Assembly: GCA_019090385.1 (NCBI GenBank) | Contig: JAHRWB010000101.1 | Location: 1 to 39,274 of the forward strand | DNA length: 39,274 nt | DNA from: Pseudomonadales bacterium | GTDB lineage: Bacteria; Pseudomonadota; Gammaproteobacteria; Pseudomonadales; Azotimanducaceae | Reading direction: 5' to 3' | In this document: piece by piece, positions 1-12,708 of the stretch | Position numbering within the stretch: the stretch's first letter is position 1 | Layout of the letters: every line of letters begins with the position of its first letter | Notes under the pieces: generated by a model | Seen by the model: the letters and a program-made list of their open reading frames with translations, nothing else | What the model was told of the DNA's origin: nothing | The model's database searches: none | Translations under genes and position numbers: made by a program

Positions 1-428
1 ATGTTTTCAAGGCCCGGTATTTTATCTAAACCCGATTTTTTTTCTTGGTTTGCGTCATAAACTTGCTCCGTTTCTGCTACTTGTACAACAGGCATTTCAA
101 GTTTCTTATCCAGGCAATCCGGCAGATGCACGCTAAACCATTGACTGGTAACCGCATGCCGATCTTTCATTCCAGCATAAGAGACCGCCCCATGACTCAC
201 ACCTAACGCGCGCGCTAACGCCCGAGCTACAAATGCAGTGTTCTCGCCAGTTTTACGAACATGCAAATACAAATGCTCACCCTGCCCCACAGGATCAAAT
301 GCCAGCACTTCATTGACCACAAAATGCTGGGGCTCTGCCTTGATATCCGCAGCGCCATCAATACGAGGCCAAGCTCTAGGACCCAGATGAGCCGAAAAAT
401 TAGCAACTGTAGTAGCAATCTCGCTCAA
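1..428 (-). CDS. truD: tRNA pseudouridine(13) synthase TruD, N-terminal part (runs off the left edge)
   Basis: TruD makes pseudouridine at position 13 of tRNA(Glu). About 142 codons are visible. The motif AGMKDRHAVTSQW matches the catalytic region of TruD, with the catalytic aspartate at about residue 89 (Asp80 in E. coli). The N-terminal stretch KAEPQHFVVNEVLAF and QGEHLYLHVRKTGENT is also typical. No ATG occurs before the catalytic motif. The TTG at 428-426 is the most likely start and overlaps the ftsB stop as TTGA, suggesting translational coupling. In relatives ispD and usually ispF lie between ftsB and truD; here they do not. The last visible residues form a polar stretch longer than in the E. 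coli enzyme. The family call is confident; the start is inferred. Confidence 0.9.
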   Translation of the reverse strand, partial: MSEIATTVANFSAHLGPRAWPRIDGAADIKAEPQHFVVNEVLAFDPVGQGEHLYLHVRKTGENTAFVARALARALGVSHGAVSYAGMKDRHAVTSQWFSVHLPDCLDKKLEMPVVQVAETEQVYDANQEKKSGLDKIPGLEN

Positions 429-712
429 TCTGGCTGACCCACAATCAGAAAAAATGTTTCATCACGCATAATCATGCCTAGTTCACTTCTCGCCCTGTCT
501 TCGATAATGGAAAAATCATCCTTGTCCTGATAGGCAGCGACCTCAAGGGCCAGCAGACGGTTCCGCTCATCCAGTAGATTATTTTCTGAAAGCTTTTCCA
601 TCACTTCGATACGCAATTGCTGAATGGCAAAAAAACCTGCATCACCAAACCACAAACGATATTGGAGAAATACCAGCAGCAAAGCACTAACAATGGCCAA
701 CACTCGAATCAT
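425..712 (-). CDS. ftsB: Cell division protein FtsB
   Basis: FtsB is a small bitopic inner-membrane protein that forms the FtsQLB complex of the divisome and helps signal activation of septal peptidoglycan synthesis. The 95-residue product has one hydrophobic segment at about residues 2-18 and the juxtamembrane residues RLWFGDAG at 19-26. A heptad-like coiled-coil region follows at about 30-60, then the conserved ARSELGMI at 74-81 and ETFF. Length and layout match the family. It lies 91 bases downstream of eno, its usual neighbour, and its stop overlaps the putative truD start, where ispD would normally follow. Confidence 0.94.
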   Translation of the reverse strand: MIRVLAIVSALLLVFLQYRLWFGDAGFFAIQQLRIEVMEKLSENNLLDERNRLLALEVAAYQDKDDFSIIEDRARSELGMIMRDETFFLIVGQPD

Positions 713-803
713 GCGTACTGTTTTATCCAGTGTATATTTTCATCACTCAGGCTAATTCGACCCGAACCTTTCGTAATAAAACGGCCCTCAATCCTCGTGC
801 TGC

Positions 804-2120
<1,317 letters not shown>

Positions 2121-2267
2121 TCATTTATTGTCACGTTCTCGCTATTTTCATCTTTCTATTTTGTCTGAATTCACTCATACAAACGTTGGAACAGTTTCCA
2201 AATTCTACAGCCCCTCTATCACAAGCTACGTCCAAAACCCCAATATTATGAGCCTCAAGCTATAAAG
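2121..2267 (-). promoter_or_regulatory. kdsA-eno intergenic region with a small hairpin
   Basis: This 147-base gap upstream of eno holds no gene. It contains a perfect inverted repeat, TTGGAA at 2186-2191 and TTCCAA at 2196-2201, separated by four bases. A short direct repeat of TATAGCTT lies just after the kdsA stop. It is a plausible site for an eno promoter or an mRNA hairpin, but I see no convincing -35/-10 pair. Confidence 0.25.
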
Positions 2268-3104
2268 CTATAACATACCGTCTTCAACAAATGGTTGTGC
2301 TTTTACAAGCTCATCGATCTGTTTTAACTGAGTTAACAAGGGCAACATATCCTGCAAAGGCCAAGAATTCGGCCCATCGGACAGGGCATTGGCAGGATCA
2401 GGATGGGTTTCCATAAATATTCCAGCAATACCCACGGCACATGCCGCTCGCGCAAGAACTGGCACCATTTCACGCTGTCCACCGGAGGTAGTTCCCAAGC
2501 CACCTGGCATTTGTACACTGTGGGTTGCATCAAAAACTACAGGGCAGCCTGTCTGCCGGAGAATAGGCAAACTCCGCATATCTGACACCAGCGTATTATA
2601 ACCAAAGCTCGTGCCTCGCTCACACAGCATTATTTGGTCATTTCCTGTTGCACGTGCTTTGGCTACAACATGTTGCATGTCCAAAGGCGCCATAAATTGC
2701 GCCTTCTTAATATTTACCGGTTTACCTTGTGCACACACGTGCTGAATAAAGTCGCTCTGACGGCAGAGGAAGGCCGGAGTTTGTAATACTGAAACAACTT
2801 CAGCAGCAGGCTTTGCCTGAGATTCTTCGTGAATATCAGTAAGAATGGGCAAGTCGAGCTCGTTTTTAACCTTTTCCAGTATTCTTAAACCCTCGTCTAT
2901 ACCGGGCCCCCGATAACTTTCCAGAGAAGAACGATTGGCTTTGTCAAAAGAGCTCTTAAAAATATAAGGGATGCCCAAACTCTGGGTAACGTTTTTCATT
3001 TGCTCGGCAATCTGCATAATTAAGGATTCACTCTCAATTACACAAGGCCCAGCAATTAAAAATAGCGGATTGTTCTCACCCACCTCGAAATCACATAACT
3101 TCAC
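2268..3104 (-). CDS. kdsA: 3-deoxy-8-phosphooctulonate (KDO-8-P) synthase, metal-dependent type
   Basis: KdsA condenses phosphoenolpyruvate with arabinose-5-phosphate to KDO-8-phosphate, for the inner core of lipopolysaccharide. The 278-residue protein has [24 protein letters not shown]-like VNIKKAQF and ERGTSFGYN, all family signatures. Cys21 in IAGPCVIES, His195 in DATHS, Glu232 in METHPDP and Asp243 in SDGPN correspond to the metal ligands of the Aquifex enzyme, each offset by ten. E. coli-type enzymes have Asn in place of the Cys (GGMNVLES). This copy therefore looks metal-dependent, which is established family knowledge applied to visible residues. It lies between pyrG and eno, the normal order. 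Confidence 0.95.
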   Translation of the reverse strand: MKLCDFEVGENNPLFLIAGPCVIESESLIMQIAEQMKNVTQSLGIPYIFKSSFDKANRSSLESYRGPGIDEGLRILEKVKNELDLPILTDIHEESQAKPAAEVVSVLQTPAFLCRQSDFIQHVCAQGKPVNIKKAQFMAPLDMQHVVAKARATGNDQIMLCERGTSFGYNTLVSDMRSLPILRQTGCPVVFDATHSVQMPGGLGTTSGGQREMVPVLARAACAVGIAGIFMETHPDPANALSDGPNSWPLQDMLPLLTQLKQIDELVKAQPFVEDGML

Positions 3105-3193
3105 CGATCACCCCTTACCCCTATCGTCTTCGTCAACCTATTGAATGCTGTACCAGTGACACTGCATAGTGAAATAAAGTGGAATCCCTACTA

Positions 3194-4858
<1,665 letters not shown>

Positions 4859-5083
4859 TTAGGGACCATCTATTGAAGAATGCACACTGGATAAGATTTT
4901 TTTCTTTAGTATCAACTTAAATTTCCCCGGACTAAAACCCAGAGACTACCCGGGAATTCCGGCCCCCCCAGTGGGCGCTCTCAAGCCTGGATCAGCACAT
5001 AACCGGGGAAAAAAGGTACCAATAAAATTACCATCGTGCGCGTTAAAGATGGGGGGACAGATTACCACCGCGTAAGCCTAAGC
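4859..5083 (-). promoter_or_regulatory. tilS-pyrG intergenic region with a candidate pyrG promoter
   Basis: This 225-base gap has no gene that I can support. On the minus strand a TTGATA (4915-4910) and TATCCA (4893-4888) pair is separated by 16 bases and lies about 30 bases before the pyrG ATG, so it could be a sigma-70 type promoter. The gap also has a run of seven G on the coding strand near 4963-4969. CCGG-rich segments at 4923-4930 and 5002-5010 could pair over a long loop. All of this is by eye. Confidence 0.3.
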
Positions 5084-6436
5084 TCAATTACTTTCTAGCC
5101 TGATAGGTAGGCCAGGTCGCCAATAAAATCGGGCAATTGCAGCCTCTCCTTTAGCCAGAGCCAGGCTCACCCCTGGCACCGCAATCAATCTGTCCTGAGC
5201 ATAGAGCAAGGGATATTGGACCCTTTGCCAGGGGGGTATGCCTGATTCCTGAAAAATTGCCTTGAGTAATTTATGTCTGGCCGGCCCATTTGTAGAAGCT
5301 GGCAGTTTTACTTTTTGCCCGCGTTTCGGAAAACGCACCTCCAATGAGCCCAGATCAATACTGAGGGCCGAATCCACTTCTGCGATCAACTCCCCATGCG
5401 GAAGCTTTAGCGTTGCTGTGTTGCCAAGAATCTCCCAATCATAGGTCTCTGCCAGCTTCCCGTCATATATGAGACAAAGACAAAGCGTGTCCCTGTATCG
5501 CCTCACTTGAAAATGCCCTGGCTCCAATTCTTTATTCACACCCGGCAATTCAAACTGAGGATTCGCCATTGCACTTGCACGGCTTTGCCGCCAAATTTCG
5601 GCGACCCATGAGCGACTGATATGGAACCAGCCGCATTGTTCCAGCCAATACCTGATGAGGCTTTTTGATTGCGATGGGAGATACTCAGCCAAGCGCGTTA
5701 AATCCAGCATCCAATCTGAGATCTTCACCTTTTCTATATGTTCACTCAACCATGCGTCTATGAGTAACTTATCTTCGCTAAGGTATTCTACACTTTGCGA
5801 TAAGCTCTCGATTGCATGGGGCCAACGCGCTACCAGTCTGGGCAGTATCTCAGCACGCAAATAATTCCGGTCATATCGGGTATCCAGGTTGCTTGGATCC
5901 TGAATCCAGCTTAAACCATTTTTGAGCGCATATCTCTCCAGAACATTGCGATGCAAACCCAGCAATGGTCTAAGCAAGAAACCCTGGCCCAGCTTCCTGA
6001 CAGATGGAATAGCCGTCAAGCCAGCAGTTGCACCGCCACGCATCAGTTGAAATAGCAATGTTTCGGCTACATCGTTCAAGTGGTGCGCCATTAGCAGCAG
6101 CTCATCATTTTTAACTGTATTGGAGAAAAAAGCATAACGCGCCACGCGCGCCCGTTCTTCCTCGTGTGATCCGGACATCACCTGCACGGAATGTACGCGT
6201 AACCTGATATTGAGACCTGCACAATATTTTGCACAATGCGCCGCCCAGTCGGAGGACGACTTTTGTAGATTATGATCTACGTGCAGCGCGACAACCCTGT
6301 CTTTATCCACACCTGATTCGCATAGTGCATGCAACAAGACTGCAGAATCTAGCCCACCGCTAAAAGCAACAAAATATCGTTTCGTATGCGGGTATTCTGA
6401 AATAGCTTGTTTAAGCGTCTGGATTACATTTTTCAT
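5084..6436 (-). CDS. tilS: tRNA(Ile)-lysidine synthase TilS
   Basis: TilS attaches lysine to C34 of the CAU-anticodon tRNA(Ile), changing its decoding from AUG to AUA. The 450-residue protein has the PP-loop ATP pyrophosphatase motif SGGLDS at residues 26-31 in FVAFSGGLDSAVLLHAL. The ALHVDHNLQ and RVARYAFF stretches follow, then LLMAHHLNDVAETLLFQLMRG and NLDTRYDRNYLRAEILP, all typical of the family. The C-terminal domain (LKAIFQESGIPPWQR) is present, giving the E. coli-like long form. The gene starts 35 bases after dnaE ends. In many gammaproteobacteria accA lies in this junction and is absent here. Confidence 0.95.
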   Translation of the reverse strand: MKNVIQTLKQAISEYPHTKRYFVAFSGGLDSAVLLHALCESGVDKDRVVALHVDHNLQKSSSDWAAHCAKYCAGLNIRLRVHSVQVMSGSHEEERARVARYAFFSNTVKNDELLLMAHHLNDVAETLLFQLMRGGATAGLTAIPSVRKLGQGFLLRPLLGLHRNVLERYALKNGLSWIQDPSNLDTRYDRNYLRAEILPRLVARWPHAIESLSQSVEYLSEDKLLIDAWLSEHIEKVKISDWMLDLTRLAEYLPSQSKSLIRYWLEQCGWFHISRSWVAEIWRQSRASAMANPQFELPGVNKELEPGHFQVRRYRDTLCLCLIYDGKLAETYDWEILGNTATLKLPHGELIAEVDSALSIDLGSLEVRFPKRGQKVKLPASTNGPARHKLLKAIFQESGIPPWQRVQYPLLYAQDRLIAVPGVSLALAKGEAAIARFYWRPGLPIRLESN

Positions 6437-6471
6437 ATCTATTAAAAATTTGCCAACTTACTGATTCACAA

Positions 6472-9400
6472 TTACTGGACCAGTTGCAAATTACCAGGTT
6501 TAGAATATAAGAAGTTCACCAGCTCTATGCCAAATTCCTTGCGCAAATCACTCAATAAAGAGTCTGTTGCTGCTACCTTCCAATTCTGACCCAAGACCAC
6601 ATTGCCGCATGCATCTTCCCTTTCATAGGCAATGCTAATTCCGCAAGCATCAGATTTATGATTTTGAACAATTTGACGAAGCCGGCCAGAAAACCCCGGC
6701 TTAAGATCTTTTTCCGTTGCCTTTATTTCAATACAGCGCGCGTATTTGCATCGGACTTCTTCCATTGAATAAACCGACTCAACTACAAATTTAATACCCC
6801 CACTAAAATCGTCATCCTGCACCTCTCCCTCCATTACCAAAACGCCTTCTCCGGAAATATTTTCTTTACAACTGTCAAATACCTTAGGAAATATTGCTGC
6901 TTCAACTTTTGCGCTATCATCTTCCACAACAAGAAATGCCATGGGATCACCACGTTTACTGAGCATCATACGAGTAGAAACAACCAAACCAGATATAAGC
7001 TGAGGCCGTTTACCCGACCTAAGTTCAGAGATGGGTAATGGGCAAATATGCCGAATTTCGGATAAATACTCATCCACAGGATGCCCAGAGAGGTATAAAC
7101 CCAAGGTATCTTTCTCTCCGGCCAATAACTCGGTAATTGTCAGTGGCGGAATCTCAGGTAGTGAAGCAACGGGGGCTCTTACCTCATCTAAGCCCCCAAA
7201 CATATCCGTCATGCCCACCGCATCATTTCGTGCAGATTGTTCGGCACCCAACATGGCATCTTTTAGCTGATAGGCGAGTTGCGCACGAGTAAGATGCTTG
7301 GGCAAACTGGAATCGACAAGACTGTCCAATGCACCGGCACGAATGAGCGCTTCGTGGGACCGTTTATTACCGCCACTTGAACCAAGCCTTGCACAAAATT
7401 CATTTAGATTTTTAAAATCTCCCCCCGACTCACGTTCTTTAACGAGGGCATCTACGGGACCCTGTCCAACACCTTTAACAGCCCCCAGACCAAAAATTAT
7501 TTTATTACTCCGGGCTACAAATTTAAAAACCCCGGTATTTACACAGGGTGGTACCAGCTCCAAATCCAAGTTTTTTAAGTCATCTACCAAAGTGATGATC
7601 TTGTCTGTATTTTGCATATCCACCGATAGTGCCGCCGCCATAAACTCAGCCGGAAAATGTGTCTTTAAATAAGCCGTTTGGTAGGACACCATCGCATAGG
7701 CAGCAGAATGAGATTTATTGAACCCGTAACCCGCAAACTTCTCCATCAGATCAAATATCGAATCAGCAAGATCGATATCCACACCATTTTTTACAGCCCC
7801 ATCGCAAAATAGTTGGCGCTGCTCAGCCATTTCAGCAACCTTCTTTTTACCCATTGCACGACGCAATATATCTGCCTGTCCAAGGGTAAATTGTGCCAGC
7901 ACTTGGGCTATTTGCATAACCTGCTCCTGATACAAAATTACGCCGAAGGTTTCTTTCAATACTGGCTCTAAATCAGCATGAGGATACTTTACCTGGGTGC
8001 GACCCGCCTTGCAGTCGATGAAATCATCGACCATGCCCGACTGCAAAGGTCCTGGACGAAACAGCGCAACCAGTGAAATGATATCCTCAAAACATTCAGG
8101 GTTCTGGCGCACTATTAACTCTCGCATTCCCCTGGATTCCAACTGAAAAATCGCAGTAGTTGCCGCACCTTGCAACAAAACGAAGGTATCCGGATCATCC
8201 AGCGGAATCAGGTCTATATCCAGATCTACCTGTCCCTGTGTTTTACGTTTTTCATTGATGGCCCGCACCGCCCAGTCAATAACGGTAAGGGTTTTCAAAC
8301 CGAGAAAATCAAATTTGACTAAACCAGCACTCTCTACATCATCCTTATCGAATTGTGAAACCAGTCCGGCACCACCCTCATCGCGATACAAAGGAACAAA
8401 ATCCGTTAATTTTGAGGGCGCTATGACCACACCACCGGCATGCCGTCCGACATTTCTAACTACACCTTCCAGGTCGTAGGCCATTTCCATAATTTCGCTG
8501 ACTTCCTCATTGTCTGCGATAAGCTGACGCAGCTCGTCCACCTGCTCTTCGGCCTTACCCAATGTCATACCTACTTCAAAGGGAATGAGTTTGGCAATTC
8601 TATCTGCCATTCCATAAGACTTACCCTGCACCCGGGCAACATCGCGCACAACCGCTTTAGCCGCCATAGTGCCAAAGGTAATAATTTGACTGACTGCATC
8701 CTGACCATACATCTCAGAAACATGCGCTATCACCCTGTCGCGACCTTCCATGCAAAAATCAATATCGAAGTCAGGCATCGATACCCGCTCTGGATTGAGA
8801 AATCGCTCAAACAACAAGTTGTAATACAGCGGATCAATACCCGTGATGCCTAGCGAATACGCTACCAACGAACCCGCTCCTGAACCCCGGCCGGGTCCCA
8901 CCGGTATATCATTATCTTTGGACCACTGTATAAACTCCATCACAATCAAAAAATACCCAGCGAAGCCCATTTCGGATATCACGTCCAGCTCAAATTCCAA
9001 GCGGGCAAAATATCTGGCATCGTCTTCTACCCGCCAATCCTCCCGCTGAGTCCGAAGAACTACAAGCCGTTTCTCCAATCCCTGGTGAGACAGGTGTGAG
9101 AAAAATCCATCTATGGTTTCCCCGCCAGGCACAGGATAGTTTGGCAAAAAGTGGGTACCAAGTTGAATCGTGACATTACAGCGAAGCGCAATTTGATAGG
9201 TATTTTCAATCGCCTGGGGTAGATCCGAGAACAACTCCGCCATGTCTTCAGGTGAGCGATAATATTGCTCAGCACTATAGGCGCGCTCACGGCTTTGATC
9301 ATTCAGCACACGTCCTGCATGAATGCACACGCGTGTTTCATGCGCGTCAAAATCTTCTTTGAACAAAAAACAAACATCATTGGTGGCAACCAGCGGTATA

Positions 9401-9960
9401 GCGAGTTCATTGGCTATATCTACCGCTGTCGCGTTGTAAGTCTCTTCAAAAGGTCGGGATGTGCGCTGTAGTTCTATATAAAAGCGATCGGGAAAGGCAG
9501 CCTGCCACATGCGCGCGCAATCCCGAGCACGATCAACATCTCCATTAACTATGGCTTTTCCCACATCACCTTTTACCGCACCAGACAACATGATCAGCCC
9601 ATCGGACATTTCAATTAGCAGATCTTTATCAACACAAATTTGATCAGGGCAATCCAGATAGGAGCGGGACACCAATACTAATAAGTTTGCATACCCTTGA
9701 TTGTTCATCGCCAAAGCCGTGCATTGATATTGGGTATCACCCGGCCCGGCAATGTGAAGTTCAACACCAACGATGGGTTTTATACCGGACTGCATACAAT
9801 ACTGGTAAAATTTTATCAGCCCAAAAAAGTTTACTTTGTCAGTTATAGCGATAGCGGGCGAATTACATTCCAAAGTACGTTCCACTAGAGCAGGAACCTT
9901 AATTATTCCGTCAGATATCGAGAATTCCGTGTGGACTTTGAGATGGACAAAATTAGACAT
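6472..9960 (-). CDS. dnaE: DNA polymerase III subunit alpha
   Basis: DnaE is the catalytic subunit of the replicative polymerase. The 1162-residue protein has an N-terminal PHP domain (HLKVHTEFSISDG, AIAITDKVNFFG) and GPGRGSGAGSLVAY. The palm acidic residues Asp397, Asp399 and Asp401 lie in PDFDIDF. FGTMAAKAVVRDVAR, GRHAGGVVIAP, LFRPGPLQSGMVDDFID, YQEQVMQIAQ and AGYGFNKSHSAAYA follow, then a C-terminal OB-fold and tau-binding region. The internal clamp-binding site, normally QADMF, reads MTDMF at about residues 918-922, so the leading Gln is replaced. Length equals the E. coli enzyme. Downstream of rnhB as usual, followed directly by tilS. Confidence 0.97.
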   Translation of the reverse strand: MSNFVHLKVHTEFSISDGIIKVPALVERTLECNSPAIAITDKVNFFGLIKFYQYCMQSGIKPIVGVELHIAGPGDTQYQCTALAMNNQGYANLLVLVSRSYLDCPDQICVDKDLLIEMSDGLIMLSGAVKGDVGKAIVNGDVDRARDCARMWQAAFPDRFYIELQRTSRPFEETYNATAVDIANELAIPLVATNDVCFLFKEDFDAHETRVCIHAGRVLNDQSRERAYSAEQYYRSPEDMAELFSDLPQAIENTYQIALRCNVTIQLGTHFLPNYPVPGGETIDGFFSHLSHQGLEKRLVVLRTQREDWRVEDDARYFARLEFELDVISEMGFAGYFLIVMEFIQWSKDNDIPVGPGRGSGAGSLVAYSLGITGIDPLYYNLLFERFLNPERVSMPDFDIDFCMEGRDRVIAHVSEMYGQDAVSQIITFGTMAAKAVVRDVARVQGKSYGMADRIAKLIPFEVGMTLGKAEEQVDELRQLIADNEEVSEIMEMAYDLEGVVRNVGRHAGGVVIAPSKLTDFVPLYRDEGGAGLVSQFDKDDVESAGLVKFDFLGLKTLTVIDWAVRAINEKRKTQGQVDLDIDLIPLDDPDTFVLLQGAATTAIFQLESRGMRELIVRQNPECFEDIISLVALFRPGPLQSGMVDDFIDCKAGRTQVKYPHADLEPVLKETFGVILYQEQVMQIAQVLAQFTLGQADILRRAMGKKKVAEMAEQRQLFCDGAVKNGVDIDLADSIFDLMEKFAGYGFNKSHSAAYAMVSYQTAYLKTHFPAEFMAAALSVDMQNTDKIITLVDDLKNLDLELVPPCVNTGVFKFVARSNKIIFGLGAVKGVGQGPVDALVKERESGGDFKNLNEFCARLGSSGGNKRSHEALIRAGALDSLVDSSLPKHLTRAQLAYQLKDAMLGAEQSARNDAVGMTDMFGGLDEVRAPVASLPEIPPLTITELLAGEKDTLGLYLSGHPVDEYLSEIRHICPLPISELRSGKRPQLISGLVVSTRMMLSKRGDPMAFLVVEDDSAKVEAAIFPKVFDSCKENISGEGVLVMEGEVQDDDFSGGIKFVVESVYSMEEVRCKYARCIEIKATEKDLKPGFSGRLRQIVQNHKSDACGISIAYEREDACGNVVLGQNWKVAATDSLLSDLRKEFGIELVNFLYSKPGNLQLVQ

Positions 9961-10078
9961 GACCGCAGTTTAACCGCTCATAAGCATGCTGTAACTTTAT
10001 TTACGGCTATATTTCTCGCACCATACAAGCTGGCAAACCCGCTACTTTCTGCTGTCAAACATTCCGAAGCAAGAATTT

Positions 10079-10657
10079 TCAGGTCACCGCCGCTACCGGT
10101 GCAAAACTCTTACGGTGGTGTTTGGTTGCACCAAAGCTATTTAGCGCCGCAATGTGCTCACGGGTACCATAGCCCTTATGACGGGAAAAACCATACTCTG
10201 GGTAACGCGCATGCATATCACACATTTCTGCATCCCGACTCACCTTGGCCACTATTGAAGCCGCACTGATCATAGCGACTTTCAAATCACCTTTAACAAT
10301 AGGAACCGACGGACATGCAAAGCCTGGGCTCACATTTCCGTCAACCAAAACAAGCTCAACTGCGCTATTTAATCCTGCAACGGCCCGCTGCATGGCCAGG
10401 TGACTGGCCTGTAGAATATTAAGACGATCTATTTCGTGTACTTCTGCCCTGCCAAGGCTTACTGCCAAGGCACGCTGGTAAATCTCCTGGCTGAGTACTT
10501 CCCGACGCTTGGCAGAAAGCTTCTTTGAATCTGTCAAACCCCTAATAAACATCACCGGATCCAATATGACAGCCGCTGCTACCACAGGGCCTGCCAAAGG
10601 TCCTCTGCCCACTTCATCAACACCCGCTACCGTGGCTAAACTGCACAAACTACTCAC
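10079..10657 (-). CDS. rnhB: Ribonuclease HII
   Basis: RNase HII cuts RNA in RNA-DNA hybrids and starts removal of misincorporated ribonucleotides. Family motifs are [16 protein letters not shown] (metal ligands Asp14 and Glu15), [16 protein letters not shown] (Asp106), KGDLKVA (Asp124), [14 protein letters not shown] and [12 protein letters not shown] chose the GTG at 10657 because a GGAG lies six bases upstream; the TTG at 10663 is too close to that site. The start overlaps the end of lpxB by eight bases, so the two are probably translationally coupled. The product is 192 aa, close to the usual length. Confidence 0.95.
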   Translation of the reverse strand: MSSLCSLATVAGVDEVGRGPLAGPVVAAAVILDPVMFIRGLTDSKKLSAKRREVLSQEIYQRALAVSLGRAEVHEIDRLNILQASHLAMQRAVAGLNSAVELVLVDGNVSPGFACPSVPIVKGDLKVAMISAASIVAKVSRDAEMCDMHARYPEYGFSRHKGYGTREHIAALNSFGATKHHRKSFAPVAAVT

Positions 10658-11840
10658 CGGCAATCTCCAAAATAGCCTGTGCTGCTCGATCGTTGGCGTT
10701 ACATCTCAAACTAGCATGCATGTGCATAAATTCCTGTTTCTCCGCCAATATTTCTGGCGCACCCTGGGCCAATGCCACCAATCTGCGTTGAATTGCTGCA
10801 GCCAGTGTTTCTGGCCTGGCATCATCCTGCAACAGTTCAGGAACAATCAAACGACCTGCCAGAATATTTGGCAAAGCAACATAATCCCCGTATTTTAGTT
10901 TCTTTACCACGTTATAGGTGAGTCGACCCAGCTTATAACTAACCACCATAGGTTTTCCGAGCATCATAGCTTCCAAGCTGCTGGTCCCTGATTTAACCAA
11001 TGCCACATCACAGGCAGCTAAAGCTGTTCTAGCATGATCCAATAACAAACGAATATCGAGATTTTGATAATTTCCCACAAGGGTTTGCATCTGTTCATAC
11101 AGATGCTGAGTCGGGCAAGGTATGACGAAAACCGGCTTGTTTAACAATGCGGTTTGCTTACAAAACTTATCAATTCGCACAGCTGCACCCAAAAAACAGG
11201 TGGCCATTAAATTAAGTTCTGAACTTCTGCTGCCAGGTAATAACGCCACCACCGTGTCTTTAGTTTTCAAGCCAAGACTTTGCCTTGCAGATAAGGTTGC
11301 ACTGCCACTACCGTCATCAGGAATAATTTCGTCAGCCATAGGGTGCCCGACAAAAACTGCATCTACACCCTCTGCTTTATACAATTCTGGCTCAAAAGGA
11401 TACAAAGTTAATATGCGATCAACAGATTGCCGGATACTTTTGATACGCCCACGTCGCCATGCATAAACGGAAGGGCTAACATAATGTACTGTTTTTAAAC
11501 TCTGTCGTTTTAAGCGTTTTTCCAAATAAAAGTTAAACACATTGAAATCAATACCAACAAAAACATCGGGCTGCCACTGGCGGTAATGCGCTTCCAGTTT
11601 ACGCAACAGCGAATATAATTGGGGGAGTTTCATCAACGGCTCTCGAAACCCCATTATGGACAAATGCTTATAATCTGCGATCGCTACAAGACCAGCCGAT
11701 TGCATGTTTGAGCCACCCACACCCTGGAATTGTGCAGTGGGATATTTTTTCTTAATAGCCTGCATAAGGCCCGCTGCAAGTCGGTCACCAGATGCCTCAC
11801 CTGCAAGAATACCTATTTTCAAATTGCTTTCAGCTTTCAC
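10650..11840 (-). CDS. lpxB: Lipid-A-disaccharide synthase
   Basis: LpxB (glycosyltransferase family 19) joins UDP-2,3-diacylglucosamine to lipid X to give the lipid A disaccharide at the inner membrane. The 396-residue product starts with the typical [17 protein letters not shown]. It continues with [80 protein letters not shown] and [20 protein letters not shown]. The start is a GTG whose last bases overlap the lpxA stop (GTGA), a common coupling in this operon. Confidence 0.97.
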   Translation of the reverse strand: MKAESNLKIGILAGEASGDRLAAGLMQAIKKKYPTAQFQGVGGSNMQSAGLVAIADYKHLSIMGFREPLMKLPQLYSLLRKLEAHYRQWQPDVFVGIDFNVFNFYLEKRLKRQSLKTVHYVSPSVYAWRRGRIKSIRQSVDRILTLYPFEPELYKAEGVDAVFVGHPMADEIIPDDGSGSATLSARQSLGLKTKDTVVALLPGSRSSELNLMATCFLGAAVRIDKFCKQTALLNKPVFVIPCPTQHLYEQMQTLVGNYQNLDIRLLLDHARTALAACDVALVKSGTSSLEAMMLGKPMVVSYKLGRLTYNVVKKLKYGDYVALPNILAGRLIVPELLQDDARPETLAAAIQRRLVALAQGAPEILAEKQEFMHMHASLRCNANDRAAQAILEIAGE

Positions 11841-12631
11841 TTAGAACGTGAGCGCACAATTCCCCATTGGGAGTTTTTAATAGAGTCCACAAACAGTGCA
11901 ACCTCTAAAATCTCTCTGGCTATTGGAGCCAGCTGATCAAGGGCTTCATTTACCAACAATCCTTTACGATACACTATTCGATAAGCCTTATTCATGGCTT
12001 CGATCACCTGCTTATCCAGCCCCCTGCGTTTCATACCCTCAGTGTTCATACCCACTGCGTAGGCTGGGTTACCAGCAGCAGTGACAAAGGCCGGAATATC
12101 TTTCAGGACCAGGCTCATACCTGCAATATGCGTATACGCACCAATACTGCGAAACTGCGGAATACCAGCATATCCGCCAATATTGGCATAATCTCCCACG
12201 GTACAGTGGCCGGAAACAGCAGAATTATTAGCCATAACTACATGATCGCCAATTATACAGTCATGCCCAATATGCACATATGCCATAAATAAGTTGTTAT
12301 TTCCCACAACGGTCTCACCATTGTGCTGTTGCATTCCCCGATGAATAGTAACCCCTTCTCGAATTATATTATCGTCACCAATCAGGAGACCAGTGGATTC
12401 GCCCGCATAGGCTGTTGCAGGTGTATCCTCACCCACCGATGAGAACTGCAAAATAGTATTTCGCTTGCCAATTCGGGTTGGCCCCTTCAATACAACATGC
12501 GATGCGATACGACAACCTTCACTGATATCGACCTGGGGCCCCACGATACTCCAGGGACCAATTTCTACATCTTGAGCAATTCGAGCAGACGGGTCAATTA
12601 TGCTCGTAGGATGAATGCCGGCCCTATCCAT
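11837..12631 (-). CDS. lpxA: UDP-N-acetylglucosamine acyltransferase LpxA
   Basis: LpxA transfers a 3-hydroxyacyl chain from ACP to UDP-GlcNAc, the first step of lipid A synthesis. The 264-residue protein is built of hexapeptide repeats that form a left-handed beta helix (IHPTSIIDPSARIAQDVEIG onward). It has the catalytic-His segment YVHIGHDCIIGD and the alpha-helical C-terminus. The ATG at 12631 fits the family N-terminus; a TTG two codons upstream is possible. Its stop overlaps the lpxB start. It sits in the order lpxD-fabZ-lpxA-lpxB. Confidence 0.97.
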   Translation of the reverse strand: MDRAGIHPTSIIDPSARIAQDVEIGPWSIVGPQVDISEGCRIASHVVLKGPTRIGKRNTILQFSSVGEDTPATAYAGESTGLLIGDDNIIREGVTIHRGMQQHNGETVVGNNNLFMAYVHIGHDCIIGDHVVMANNSAVSGHCTVGDYANIGGYAGIPQFRSIGAYTHIAGMSLVLKDIPAFVTAAGNPAYAVGMNTEGMKRRGLDKQVIEAMNKAYRIVYRKGLLVNEALDQLAPIAREILEVALFVDSIKNSQWGIVRSRSK

Positions 12632-12708
12632 TCTCAAGTACTCACAATCTGGGCGACATCAACTACTGGGTAGTTTCCGTTTATCATTGACTTAGTTGTC
12701 ATTGCCTC

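Noticed and set aside
1-428. ispD as the gene after ftsB
   Set aside because: Position suggests IspD, but the translated minus strand shows the TruD catalytic motif AGMKDRHAVT and no CTP-binding motif of IspD.
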